From the NCBI GenBank assembly GCA_937951135.1, contig CALFCI010000049.1, forward strand, positions 1 through 34,218: 34,218 bases of DNA, in the 5' to 3' direction. Shown here piece by piece: positions 1 to 7,169 of the stretch (positions are counted from its first letter, which is position 1; every line of letters starts with the position of its first letter). Source of the stretch: an uncultured Aquimarina sp. Lineage in GTDB: Bacteria; Bacteroidota; Bacteroidia; Flavobacteriales; Flavobacteriaceae. A program made the position numbers and the translations under genes. The notes below the pieces were generated by a model. That model saw only the letters and a list, made by a program, of their open reading frames with translations. It did not search any database and was not told where the DNA came from.

Positions 1-250
1 CGTTATAATTACACTCGTTAAAACAAAGAGTGTAGCGTTTACCCTTGTTGGATATAAAAGACTTTTCATTTCACCTAAGTGCGGATTTGTTAATATCGAC
101 TAAAAAAATAATCAAGATAAAAACTTAGTTTAATAACTAAGCATTCCCGCGGTAGGTACAGCTTGTACTAATGCAGACCCGTAACTCAGTATACAAGCAG
201 TAAAGTAATTTTCTGTACATTGCTTTCAGAATTAAAAAAATAGAATTTAA

Positions 251-907
251 TTGAAAATATACGGCATAAGCGGATTGGGCGCAGACAAAAGTGTATTTGA
301 TTTTTTGACGCTAGATGTAGCGTTGATTCCTATAGATTGGATCACTCCTCATCAAAAAGAAGGGATTGAGCAGTACTCGAAACGATTGAGTACTGTCATT
401 GATGTAGATGCTGATTTTTGTTTAATCGGAGTTAGTTTTGGAGGGTTAATCGCAACGGAAATCAGTAAAATTCTAAACCCTAAACTGACCATTTTAATTT
501 CTTCAGCAGCCACAAAAAATGAGCTAAGACCACTATTTCGAATATTCGGAAAAACAGGGCTGATTAGAATACTACCCACAAAATTGTTTGATCCACCTAG
601 GTGTATAGCGAACTATATATTTGGAGCAAAAAATAAAATAGTACTTCAGGAGATTTTGGATGATACGGATTTGAGTTTCGCGAAATGGGCAGTCAATGCG
701 CTTATCAATTGGAAGAATACGGAACCGTTAAATAGCGTAATAAAAATAAATGGAACTCATGATAAATTGATTCCACCGAGAGGTAATACAGCAATGGAAT
801 TAATCGATAAAGGTGAACATTTTATGATCGTAGACAGAGCAGAGGAGGTAAGCGCACTCATAAATGATAGGATAAAACGTGCGATACTAACGCATACGAA
901 TACATAA
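251..907 (+). CDS. Alpha/beta hydrolase family protein (218 aa)
   Basis: A small cytoplasmic alpha/beta-hydrolase-fold protein; the substrate is not predictable. The nucleophile elbow G-V-S-F-G puts the candidate catalytic Ser at residue 62. The acid is likely Asp171, in the strand-end context N-G-T-H-D, and the base His190, in G-E-H-F, so the triad order Ser-Asp-His is intact. There is no signal peptide or membrane segment. The start is TTG, directly after an in-frame stop; it is preferred because the first strand (K-I-Y-G-I-S-G-L-G-A-D) is the normal N-terminal oxyanion-hole region of these short hydrolases and would be lost with a later start. The cap region is short. It lies 54 bases upstream of queG on the same strand, so co-transcription is possible. 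The fold is seen in sequence; the enzymatic role is unknown. Confidence 0.8.
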   Translation: MKIYGISGLGADKSVFDFLTLDVALIPIDWITPHQKEGIEQYSKRLSTVIDVDADFCLIGVSFGGLIATEISKILNPKLTILISSAATKNELRPLFRIFGKTGLIRILPTKLFDPPRCIANYIFGAKNKIVLQEILDDTDLSFAKWAVNALINWKNTEPLNSVIKINGTHDKLIPPRGNTAMELIDKGEHFMIVDRAEEVSALINDRIKRAILTHTNT

Positions 908-961
908 AGATTGGTTGTATATTGCAGTACGAGATAGATCCCTTGATCTTCATAACACTAA

Positions 962-1906
962 ATGAGTAAAAACCCTGTACAGCTGACCATCAAAACGAAA
1001 CATACCCAATGGATTAAAGAAGAAGCTAAACGCTTAGGGTTTTTGTCCTGTGGGATAAGTAAAGCTGAGTTTCTGGAAGAAGAAGCACCGCGATTAGAAG
1101 CATGGTTGAATGCGAATCATCATGGGCAGATGCAGTATATGGAAAATCATTTTGATAAGCGATTAGACCCTACAAAATTAGTGGACGGCGCGCGAAGTGT
1201 AATTTCAGTACTGTTAAATTACTGTCCAGCGGAAACGCAAAATGATCCTGAAGCCCCAAAAATTTCGAAGTATGCCTATGGACATGATTATCATCATGTG
1301 ATTAAAGGAAAATTAAAACAACTTCAAGAATTCATTACCGAGGAGATCGGCGAAGTACAAGGCAGAGCCTTTGTAGATTCCGCTCCCGTATTGGATAAAG
1401 CATGGGCGGCTAAAAGTGGTTTAGGATGGATTGGAAAACATAGTAATTTATTAACTCAGCAAGTAGGTTCCTATTATTTTATAGCAGAGCTGATTGTAGA
1501 TTTAGAGTTGGAATATGACCACCCTGTGACCGATCACTGTGGTACCTGTACCGCATGTATTGATGCATGTCCTACGCAGGCTATTGTAGATCCTCATGTG
1601 GTAGATGGGAGCAAGTGTATTTCATATTTCACCATCGAACTCAAAGAAGAGCTACCGGCAAGTTATAAAGGACAATTTGACAATTGGATGTTTGGTTGTG
1701 ATGTCTGTCAGGATGTATGCCCATGGAATCGCTTTTCAAAATCACATAATGAGCCGTTATTTAATCCACACCCAGAGTTATTAGCAATGACCAAAAAGGA
1801 TTGGGAAGAAATTACCCAAGAAGTATTTTCTAAAGTATTTCAAAAATCTGCTGTAAAACGAACTAAATTTTCAGGCTTAAAGCGTAATATTAAGTTTTTA
1901 GAATAA
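962..1906 (+). CDS. queG: Epoxyqueuosine reductase QueG
   Basis: Catalyses the last step of queuosine synthesis in tRNA, reducing epoxyqueuosine to queuosine with a cobalamin cofactor and two [4Fe-4S] clusters in the cytosol. The family signature [11 protein letters not shown] (residues 137-147) contains the conserved Asp139, followed by G-W-I-G-K-H. The ferredoxin-like cysteines are C193, C196, C199 and C203, plus C219, C246, C249 and C253, in the usual C-x2-C-x2-C-x3-C-P arrangement. The length of 314 residues is normal for the short form without the C-terminal HEAT repeats. The ATG start is unambiguous. In many Flavobacteriaceae queG lies near ruv genes (family knowledge); here ruvA is about 15.7 kb downstream, with accessory genes between. 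Confidence 0.97.
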   Translation: MSKNPVQLTIKTKHTQWIKEEAKRLGFLSCGISKAEFLEEEAPRLEAWLNANHHGQMQYMENHFDKRLDPTKLVDGARSVISVLLNYCPAETQNDPEAPKISKYAYGHDYHHVIKGKLKQLQEFITEEIGEVQGRAFVDSAPVLDKAWAAKSGLGWIGKHSNLLTQQVGSYYFIAELIVDLELEYDHPVTDHCGTCTACIDACPTQAIVDPHVVDGSKCISYFTIELKEELPASYKGQFDNWMFGCDVCQDVCPWNRFSKSHNEPLFNPHPELLAMTKKDWEEITQEVFSKVFQKSAVKRTKFSGLKRNIKFLE

Positions 1907-2276
1907 GAGAGCTGTTTTAAGAATTATAATTGGTGTAAATCTTTTCAAAATCAATTGCATAAATCATAGAAATTAGGTTCATAGGTCTATAACGAGACCT
2001 TAAAAAAAGCTACTATCTAAAGCTTAGTAACTTTGAAACTCTGGAAGGTTTAACCCGGATTATGCAATAGCACTTCGTCATGAGGTTTGAAATTGCGATA
2101 CAATATGATGTTTTCTAAAATTTAGCATAGCATCGCTATGGTTAAGTTTAAAAACATAGCGGAGCGGTATATTTTGAAGTAGTTTCAAGCCGTAATAGAT
2201 TTTCTAATGCATAATCCGGGTTTAATGCCTAAACCGTTCCTTGAAATATCCTAATGCTTCTGTTTTCTGAAATTTC
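1907..2276. other. Intergenic region between queG and the LacI-type gene
   Basis: No credible coding sequence. The two converging genes end at either side of this 370-base gap. Its centre is filled by the long imperfect hairpin at 2050-2224. I see no clear U-tailed terminator for queG; the hairpin itself could stop or stabilise transcripts from both sides. Confidence 0.6.
2050..2224. repeat. MITE-like long imperfect palindrome
   Basis: The ends form a 17-bp inverted repeat: left arm 2050-2066, containing AACCCGGATTATGCA, and right arm 2208-2224, matching its reverse complement at 16 of 17 positions. The palindrome continues inward with interruptions: GAGGTTTGAAATTG pairs with the segment around 2178-2193, GATGTTTT pairs with AAAAACAT, and the apex is CATAGC-ATC-GCTATG near 2128-2142. 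The whole 175-base element can therefore fold into one long stem. It has no open reading frame and no obvious target-site duplication. Such structure fits a non-autonomous miniature inverted-repeat element or a degraded insertion sequence; that identity is inference. Confidence 0.6.
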
Positions 2277-3296
2277 CTAACTCGATTCACGCTCAATAAA
2301 CGTTGTAGGTAAAATAATGTTTTGATGGGTAATTACTTCTTTCTTTTGTATTCCTTCAATCTCATTGAGTAGTATTTCTGTGGCTATTACACCCATATCA
2401 TACGAGGGTTGCTCTATAGTGCTTAATGTAGGAGAGATAACAGTAGACATAAACCAATTGCTAAACCCTACTACCGCAACTTGAGCAGGAATTTGTATTT
2501 TTTGTTCATTGAAGTATTTAATTACTCCAATAGCTACAAGATCTGTAATGCTAAAGACCGCATCTACATCAGGGTGTTCTTTTATCAGTAGCTGTGCATT
2601 CGCATACCCATCTTCAAAATCGGTATTATTTGCACACATATATACTAGTGAAGGATCAAAAGGGATGGTATGATCTTTTAATGCTTTTTTATAGCCTTCA
2701 AATCGATCAATAGAATTTTGGGCATTGAGACCTGCTCTAAAATGCGCAATTTTTTTATATCCTTTTTCAATCAAATGTACAACCGCTTCATAAGCTGCTT
2801 TTTTATCATCGATGGCAACAGAGGAGCAAGCAACAGAAGGCGCTACTTTATCAAAGAGTACTAAAGGTATATTTCGACTTGCTATCTTTTTGAGGTGTAC
2901 ATATTCTGTAGTGGTATTGGATAAAGATATTAAAATACCATCCACACGTTTATCGAGCAGTAAATTAACGTGTAATTTTTCTAAAAAGAGTTTTTCATTG
3001 GATTGTAGAATGATCACTAGATATCCCTTTTTTTCAGCTTCTTCAATAATACCATCGATCACTTTAGAAAAAAAATGATGTACTGTAGTAGGAATGATAA
3101 CGCCTATGGTTTTAGTCTGTTTCGTTCTAAGGTTAACTGCTAATTGATTAGGCGTGTAATTAAGCTTTCTGGCCATGAGTAGCACTCTATCTCGTGTGGC
3201 TTTACTGACATCAGGATAACCCTTTAATGCTTTAGAAACTGTTGAAATGGATATCCCAAGTTGTTGTGCAATATCTTTAAGTGTTGTGATTTCCAT
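2277..3296 (-). CDS. LacI-family transcriptional regulator, probable trehalose-operon repressor
   Basis: A 339-residue DNA-binding regulator. The N-terminal LacI helix-turn-helix is clear (residues 4-50): D-I-A-Q-Q-L-G-I-S-I-S-T-V-S-K-A-L, with the hinge helix L-N-Y-T-P-N-Q-L-A. A periplasmic-binding-like sugar-sensing core follows (from about residue 62, T-I-G-V-I-I-P, to the end). It is transcribed away from the MFS permease and trehalase genes, and two LacI-type palindromes lie in the shared intergenic region at 3499-3534. By family logic it binds there and is released by a sugar or sugar phosphate, probably derived from trehalose. The regulator class is certain; the effector molecule and target are inferred from context. 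Confidence 0.92.
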   Translation of the reverse strand: MEITTLKDIAQQLGISISTVSKALKGYPDVSKATRDRVLLMARKLNYTPNQLAVNLRTKQTKTIGVIIPTTVHHFFSKVIDGIIEEAEKKGYLVIILQSNEKLFLEKLHVNLLLDKRVDGILISLSNTTTEYVHLKKIASRNIPLVLFDKVAPSVACSSVAIDDKKAAYEAVVHLIEKGYKKIAHFRAGLNAQNSIDRFEGYKKALKDHTIPFDPSLVYMCANNTDFEDGYANAQLLIKEHPDVDAVFSITDLVAIGVIKYFNEQKIQIPAQVAVVGFSNWFMSTVISPTLSTIEQPSYDMGVIATEILLNEIEGIQKKEVITHQNIILPTTFIERESS

Positions 3297-3490
3297 GAGA
3301 ATGTGACTTCAGACCTTCCCAAGGTACTTATAATTTTAGAATTAGGGAGCGTATAATTTGTGTTGAGTAGTATCTATTCTATCGATGCGATAGCACTTAT
3401 GGAAAATAGAATATTGAGGATTGTAATAAATATTTTTTTAGCACAATGTTAGTATTGTGGGGTAAATAATGTTAAATTATTACAATATTG

Positions 3491-3542
3491 AAACGCAACG
3501 AAAACGTTTTCGATCTATTTCGAAAACGTTTTCGTTGCGTTT
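3491..3542. promoter_or_regulatory. Double LacI-type operator within a 22-bp perfect inverted repeat
   Basis: Two identical 14-bp palindromes, CGAAAACGTTTTCG, occupy 3499-3512 and 3521-3534, each with the central CpG typical of LacI/GalR operators. Their centres are 22 bp apart, about two helical turns, so both face the same side of DNA. They are nested in a larger perfect inverted repeat (arms 3491-3512 and 3521-3542, 8-bp spacer). The right edge touches a possible -33 TTTG at 3542-3545, and a near-consensus -7 box (TAGATTTT) follows at 3569-3576, though the 23-base spacing is slightly long. Repression of the permease-trehalase operon by the adjacent LacI protein is the natural reading; the promoter assignment is weaker than the operators. 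Confidence 0.85.
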
Positions 3543-3654
3543 TTGAAAAATTTAAAGACGTATTAAAGTAGATTTTGTAAGAAATTGCAGTCAAGTATTG
3601 CTATTCTTTTAGCACAGTACATATAGAGTTTTAATAGTTAAACGCAGAACAAGC

Positions 3655-4875
3655 ATGAAGAAGATTGGTATAAAAATCTCATTATTTCTAAATTATTTTG
3701 TCTTTGCTATTTTATTAAATAGCGTTGGGATAGTGATATTGAAGTCCTTAGAGAATTATAACGTAGACGAATTTCAAGCAAGTGTATTAGAAGGGTTTAA
3801 AGATATCCCTATTGCAATTGTATCCTTTTTAATCGCTTCTTTTTTGCCAAGAATAGGGTATAAGAAAGCAATGTTGTCAGGGCTATTTATCGCTACCGTA
3901 GCCTGTATAGCAATGTATTATGGCAACTCTTTTTGGACTGCAAAAGTGCTGTTTGCTGCTGTTGGAGTTTCTTTTGCATTGATTAAAGTATCTGTATTTA
4001 CAGTCGTAGGTTTAGTAACCGATACCGCTAAAGCCCATAACAGTTTAATGAGCACCATAGAAGGGGTGTTTATGATTGGAGTGGCATTGGCATATTTCTT
4101 ATTTCCAGCCTTTAATACCGAAGGAGAACCCGATGCATGGTTGCGGGTATACTGGGTGTTAGCAGGTATGACATCGCTTTCTTTTGTGTTTTTATTGTGT
4201 ACCAAATTTGAAAAAAATAATGAGATTCCAGGATCCGACCTTATCGATGATGTAAAGCAAATGATTTTGCTATGTGTCAAACTATTAGTTGTCGTATTTG
4301 TGAGTGCAGCATTCTTGTTTGTAATGGTAGAGCAAGGGGTCATGACGTGGTTACCCACATTCAATACACAAGTGTTAAAATTACCGACCAACATTAGCAT
4401 CATGATGGCGAGTATCTTTGCTTTAGCCTTGGCTGTAGGAAGAATAGCAGCAGGGTTTATTACACAATATATTTCTTGGTTTTATCTTTTGGTAGTATGT
4501 GTTGTGATTACCATGTTTATGGTCATTTTTATACTACCACAAACCTTAAACCTAAATGTTCAAGAGATTCAAACATTTTCGGATATTCCACTAATCGGAT
4601 ATGTTTTTCCTCTAATTGGATTGTTCTTATCGCCGATTTACCCATTAATCAACTCTACAGTATTAAGTGCATTGCCCAAAAAAGTACACAGTCCTATGAC
4701 AGGGTTGATTGTTGTTTTTTCAGCATTGGGAGGTACAGCAGGTTCACGAATTATAGGATGGCTATTTAAAACGGTAGGGGCACAACAGGCATTTTACTAT
4801 ACGCTAATACCCATGGCTTTATTATTAGTGTCACTATTTTTATTATTTAAAATGACGAGAAAAAATGAACATTAA
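3655..4875 (+). CDS. MFS transporter, probable trehalose or related sugar permease
   Basis: A 406-residue inner-membrane protein of the major facilitator superfamily, with roughly 12 hydrophobic segments in two halves, a hydrophilic loop in the middle (around residues 182-202, K-F-E-K-N-N-E-I-P-G), and the loop 2-3 basic motif (R-I-G-Y-K-K-A) near residue 63. It shares an 11-base overlap with the downstream trehalase start, so the two are translationally coupled. It lies opposite the LacI-type regulator across a strong operator. From this context it probably imports trehalose, or the disaccharide cleaved by the trehalase, by proton symport. The MFS class is clear from the hydropathy pattern; the substrate is inferred. 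No SusC/SusD pair is present in this locus. Confidence 0.88.
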   Translation: MKKIGIKISLFLNYFVFAILLNSVGIVILKSLENYNVDEFQASVLEGFKDIPIAIVSFLIASFLPRIGYKKAMLSGLFIATVACIAMYYGNSFWTAKVLFAAVGVSFALIKVSVFTVVGLVTDTAKAHNSLMSTIEGVFMIGVALAYFLFPAFNTEGEPDAWLRVYWVLAGMTSLSFVFLLCTKFEKNNEIPGSDLIDDVKQMILLCVKLLVVVFVSAAFLFVMVEQGVMTWLPTFNTQVLKLPTNISIMMASIFALALAVGRIAAGFITQYISWFYLLVVCVVITMFMVIFILPQTLNLNVQEIQTFSDIPLIGYVFPLIGLFLSPIYPLINSTVLSALPKKVHSPMTGLIVVFSALGGTAGSRIIGWLFKTVGAQQAFYYTLIPMALLLVSLFLLFKMTRKNEH

Positions 4876-6730
4876 GATACATATAGATACTGTAGTACAA
4901 CAGTTACTGCAACAAGAAGACACAGAGGGTAATAAAAGGATTACTATAGAGGATTGTGGGCCTAAGCAATTTGAAGTAGTATTGGAGAGTGGGGAAAAGC
5001 AAACCATCAAAGGCGCGTACCATCTTTCTAATTTGCTACAGGAGTTAGTAGTTGCCAAGAAAGATGAAGTTGGGATAGGAAGTATTTCTTTAGCCGATAT
5101 TCGGAGTAAGCCCGTAGCTCGTATTTCTAAAATGATACGGGATCATTATTGGCAAATGTTGACGCGACAGTTAGATGAAAAAGGGATTAAGGCTATCGTA
5201 CAGGATGAAAAATCATCGACATCTCAGTATCGATTATACATTCCTTTTCATGATCGTGACGCTTTGGAGTATTATAAAGAATTAGTTAAGAATATTCCAT
5301 CAATACACATAGAAATACTGCCAGAACAGATTACACCAGAATATGTATGGTCTATTAATGATCAACCGGGTATTTTAGCCTTAGGGTTGGATCAAAAAAC
5401 CAAAAAAGGAATTCCGTTTGTAGTGCCAGGAGGACGATTTAACGAAATGTATGGTTGGGATAGTTACTTTATTAATGTAGGATTATTGTTGGATGATAAA
5501 CAAGAGCTAGCCAAAGGAATGATCGATAATTTTGTGTGTCAAATCACACATTATGGAAAAATACTGAATGCAAATCGAAGTTATTTTTTAACACGAACAC
5601 AGCCTCCTTTCTTTACCAGTATGTTATTAGAATATTGTAAACGTTATCAAGATGGGTTTACCAAAGATTGGTTGCGTACAGGATTGCAATCCGCACTAAA
5701 GGAACATCAAGACGTATGGTCTCAAGAAGGAGAACGATTATTGAATAATGGATTAAACCGATTTTGTGCTCAAGGTATAGGATTAACCCCAGAAACAGAA
5801 GAAGGGCATCATAATCATATTTTGGAACAGTATAAACCGGATTCGTCGGTTTCATTAGAAACCTTTGAAGAACAGTATTTATATCGAAAAATAGAACATA
5901 AAGCGTTAGATGATTATTTTGTACACGATCGCAGTGGTCGTGAAAGTGGACATGATACTACCTATAGGTTTGATGATCGTTGTGCGGATTTTGCTACGGT
6001 AGATTTAAACGCATTATTATATAAGTACGAAAAAGATCTTGCACACATAATAGAACATTATTTTGGAGGAACTTTTGAGTGGAATGGTCAGGAGTATACT
6101 GCAGATTACTGGTTAAATGCAGCACAACAAAGAGTAGAGCAGTGCAACACATTGTTATGGAATGCAGAAAAAGGGAACTATTATGATTATGATGTAGCAA
6201 ACAAAAAACAATCTCAATTTGAAGCCGCAACCAGTTTTTACCCCTTGTGGGCAAAAATGTGTAGTGATGCGCAAGCCAAGGAAGTAGTTGCTTATTTATT
6301 ACCAAAGTTAAAATCTAAAGGAGGAGTTGCAGGATGCACTAAAGAAGCTTTGAAAAACCTTCCAAAAGATGCAATACAACGTCAGTGGGACTACCCTCAC
6401 GGGTGGGCACCACATCAAATGATGATATGGAAAGGTTTATTGAATTATGGATTTGAAGCAGAGACAAAAGAATTAGTATATCGATGGCTATGGATGATTA
6501 TTAAAAATGCGATTGATTATAGTGGAGTCCTACCCGAAAAATTTGATGTCGTTAATTGTACTTTTAAAACCGATGCCGAGTACGGAAATGTAGGAGCAGA
6601 GTTTGAATACATTCCCGATGGAGGTTTTGGTTGGATGAATGCCTCATATCAACTAGGTGTAACTTTATTAGATGAAACCTCGATTTCAGATTTAAACAGT
6701 TTAAAAGACCCAGATCTGATTTTTATATAA
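4865..6730 (+). CDS. Trehalase, glycoside hydrolase family 37, cytoplasmic
   Basis: Hydrolyses alpha,alpha-trehalose to two glucose. Both GH37 signatures are present: P-G-G-R-F-N-E-M-Y-G-W-D-S-Y at residues 188-201 and Q-W-D-Y-P-H-G-W-A-P near residue 506. E-S-G-H-D around residue 363 fits the region of the catalytic acid, and a C-terminal G-G-F-G-W-M-N block matches the end of the family's active site. There is no signal peptide, so the enzyme should act in the cytosol on sugar imported by the overlapping MFS permease. The N-terminal ~155 residues precede the recognisable (alpha/alpha)6 barrel and include a region (about 85-160) I do not assign. The length of 621 is within the family's range. 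Regulation is likely through the LacI-type operators at 3491-3542. Confidence 0.95.
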   Translation: MNIKIHIDTVVQQLLQQEDTEGNKRITIEDCGPKQFEVVLESGEKQTIKGAYHLSNLLQELVVAKKDEVGIGSISLADIRSKPVARISKMIRDHYWQMLTRQLDEKGIKAIVQDEKSSTSQYRLYIPFHDRDALEYYKELVKNIPSIHIEILPEQITPEYVWSINDQPGILALGLDQKTKKGIPFVVPGGRFNEMYGWDSYFINVGLLLDDKQELAKGMIDNFVCQITHYGKILNANRSYFLTRTQPPFFTSMLLEYCKRYQDGFTKDWLRTGLQSALKEHQDVWSQEGERLLNNGLNRFCAQGIGLTPETEEGHHNHILEQYKPDSSVSLETFEEQYLYRKIEHKALDDYFVHDRSGRESGHDTTYRFDDRCADFATVDLNALLYKYEKDLAHIIEHYFGGTFEWNGQEYTADYWLNAAQQRVEQCNTLLWNAEKGNYYDYDVANKKQSQFEAATSFYPLWAKMCSDAQAKEVVAYLLPKLKSKGGVAGCTKEALKNLPKDAIQRQWDYPHGWAPHQMMIWKGLLNYGFEAETKELVYRWLWMIIKNAIDYSGVLPEKFDVVNCTFKTDAEYGNVGAEFEYIPDGGFGWMNASYQLGVTLLDETSISDLNSLKDPDLIFI

Positions 6731-6886
6731 AACAAAATTGAAACCCTAGTGCTGTTCGTAATTCTAAATTAGAAACAGTATCTGTAATAGTGATTAGTAG
6801 TGCATCCTTAAATTGATGTACTACGGATCGCTATTTTGTTTTCAACCGGAGTTCGATGACTATACTATTTGATGCAAAAATTGTCA

Positions 6887-6916
6887 TCTTGAGCCTGTCA
6901 GCCTGTCTTGAGCCTG
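6887..6916. repeat. Short direct repeat, TCTTGAGCCTG twice, period 19
   Basis: The 11-mer TCTTGAGCCTG occurs at 6887-6897 and again at 6906-6916, with GCCTGTC also repeated between. Similar GTCATCTTGAGCCTGTCGAAGG-type sequences are scattered between genes in Bacteroidota genomes (pattern memory), and this looks like one such element with an internal partial duplication. No function is assigned. Confidence 0.6.
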
Positions 6917-7083
6917 ACGAAGGAAAAGGTTCTATGCAAAACGCTTATCAGAATTTCACTCTTTAGATGTATAGGGTCTGATGCATTTTGGGTTCATTAT
7001 CAGTCGTTTTATATTGTGCCACACCCTGAAAACCGTTACTCAGTTTCACGGGAATCGGTTTAATTCCAGCTGCTAAAAAGCTA

Positions 7084-7091
7084 TATTTTTG
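7084..7091 (+). promoter_or_regulatory. Putative -7 promoter box for vgrG
   Basis: TATTTTTG matches the Bacteroidota -7 consensus TAnnTTTG at every fixed position. A good -33 TTTG is not visible at the expected distance, so support is moderate. The box contains the TTG that opens the longest vgrG frame (7089), which argues that translation starts downstream. Confidence 0.45.
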
Positions 7092-7169
7092 AATCTAATA
7101 ATTAGCAATACTCTTTTGAAAGAGTGCGTTGGTAATTCAGGTGAACTCAAAAAAATTAAACCTAGTGAT

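Larger units (their letters stand above)
6731..7169. other. Intergenic region between the trehalase gene and vgrG
   Basis: No credible gene. The first part holds nested inverted repeats: a 10-bp pair AAAACAAAAT (6729-6738) with ATTTTGTTTT (6833-6842), enclosing a 10-bp hairpin (6797-6806 with 6815-6824, one G-U pair). No T-tract follows, so it is not a classical terminator. An 11-bp direct repeat (6887-6916) follows. A -7 promoter box lies at 7084-7091, in front of vgrG. Confidence 0.55.

Noticed and set aside
124..141. Hairpin CTTAGTT/AACTAAG as a terminator near the window start
   Set aside because: A 7-bp AT-rich stem without a T-tract; too weak to call. I see nothing else definite in bases 1-250.
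2051..2222. CRISPR-like or riboswitch interpretation of the hairpin element
   Set aside because: There is only one inverted-repeat pair, no repeated spacers, and no known riboswitch core that I can identify; a MITE-like element explains it better.
3918..4403. 161-codon minus-strand frame inside the MFS gene
   Set aside because: Antisense shadow with Thr/Asn-rich low-complexity translation.
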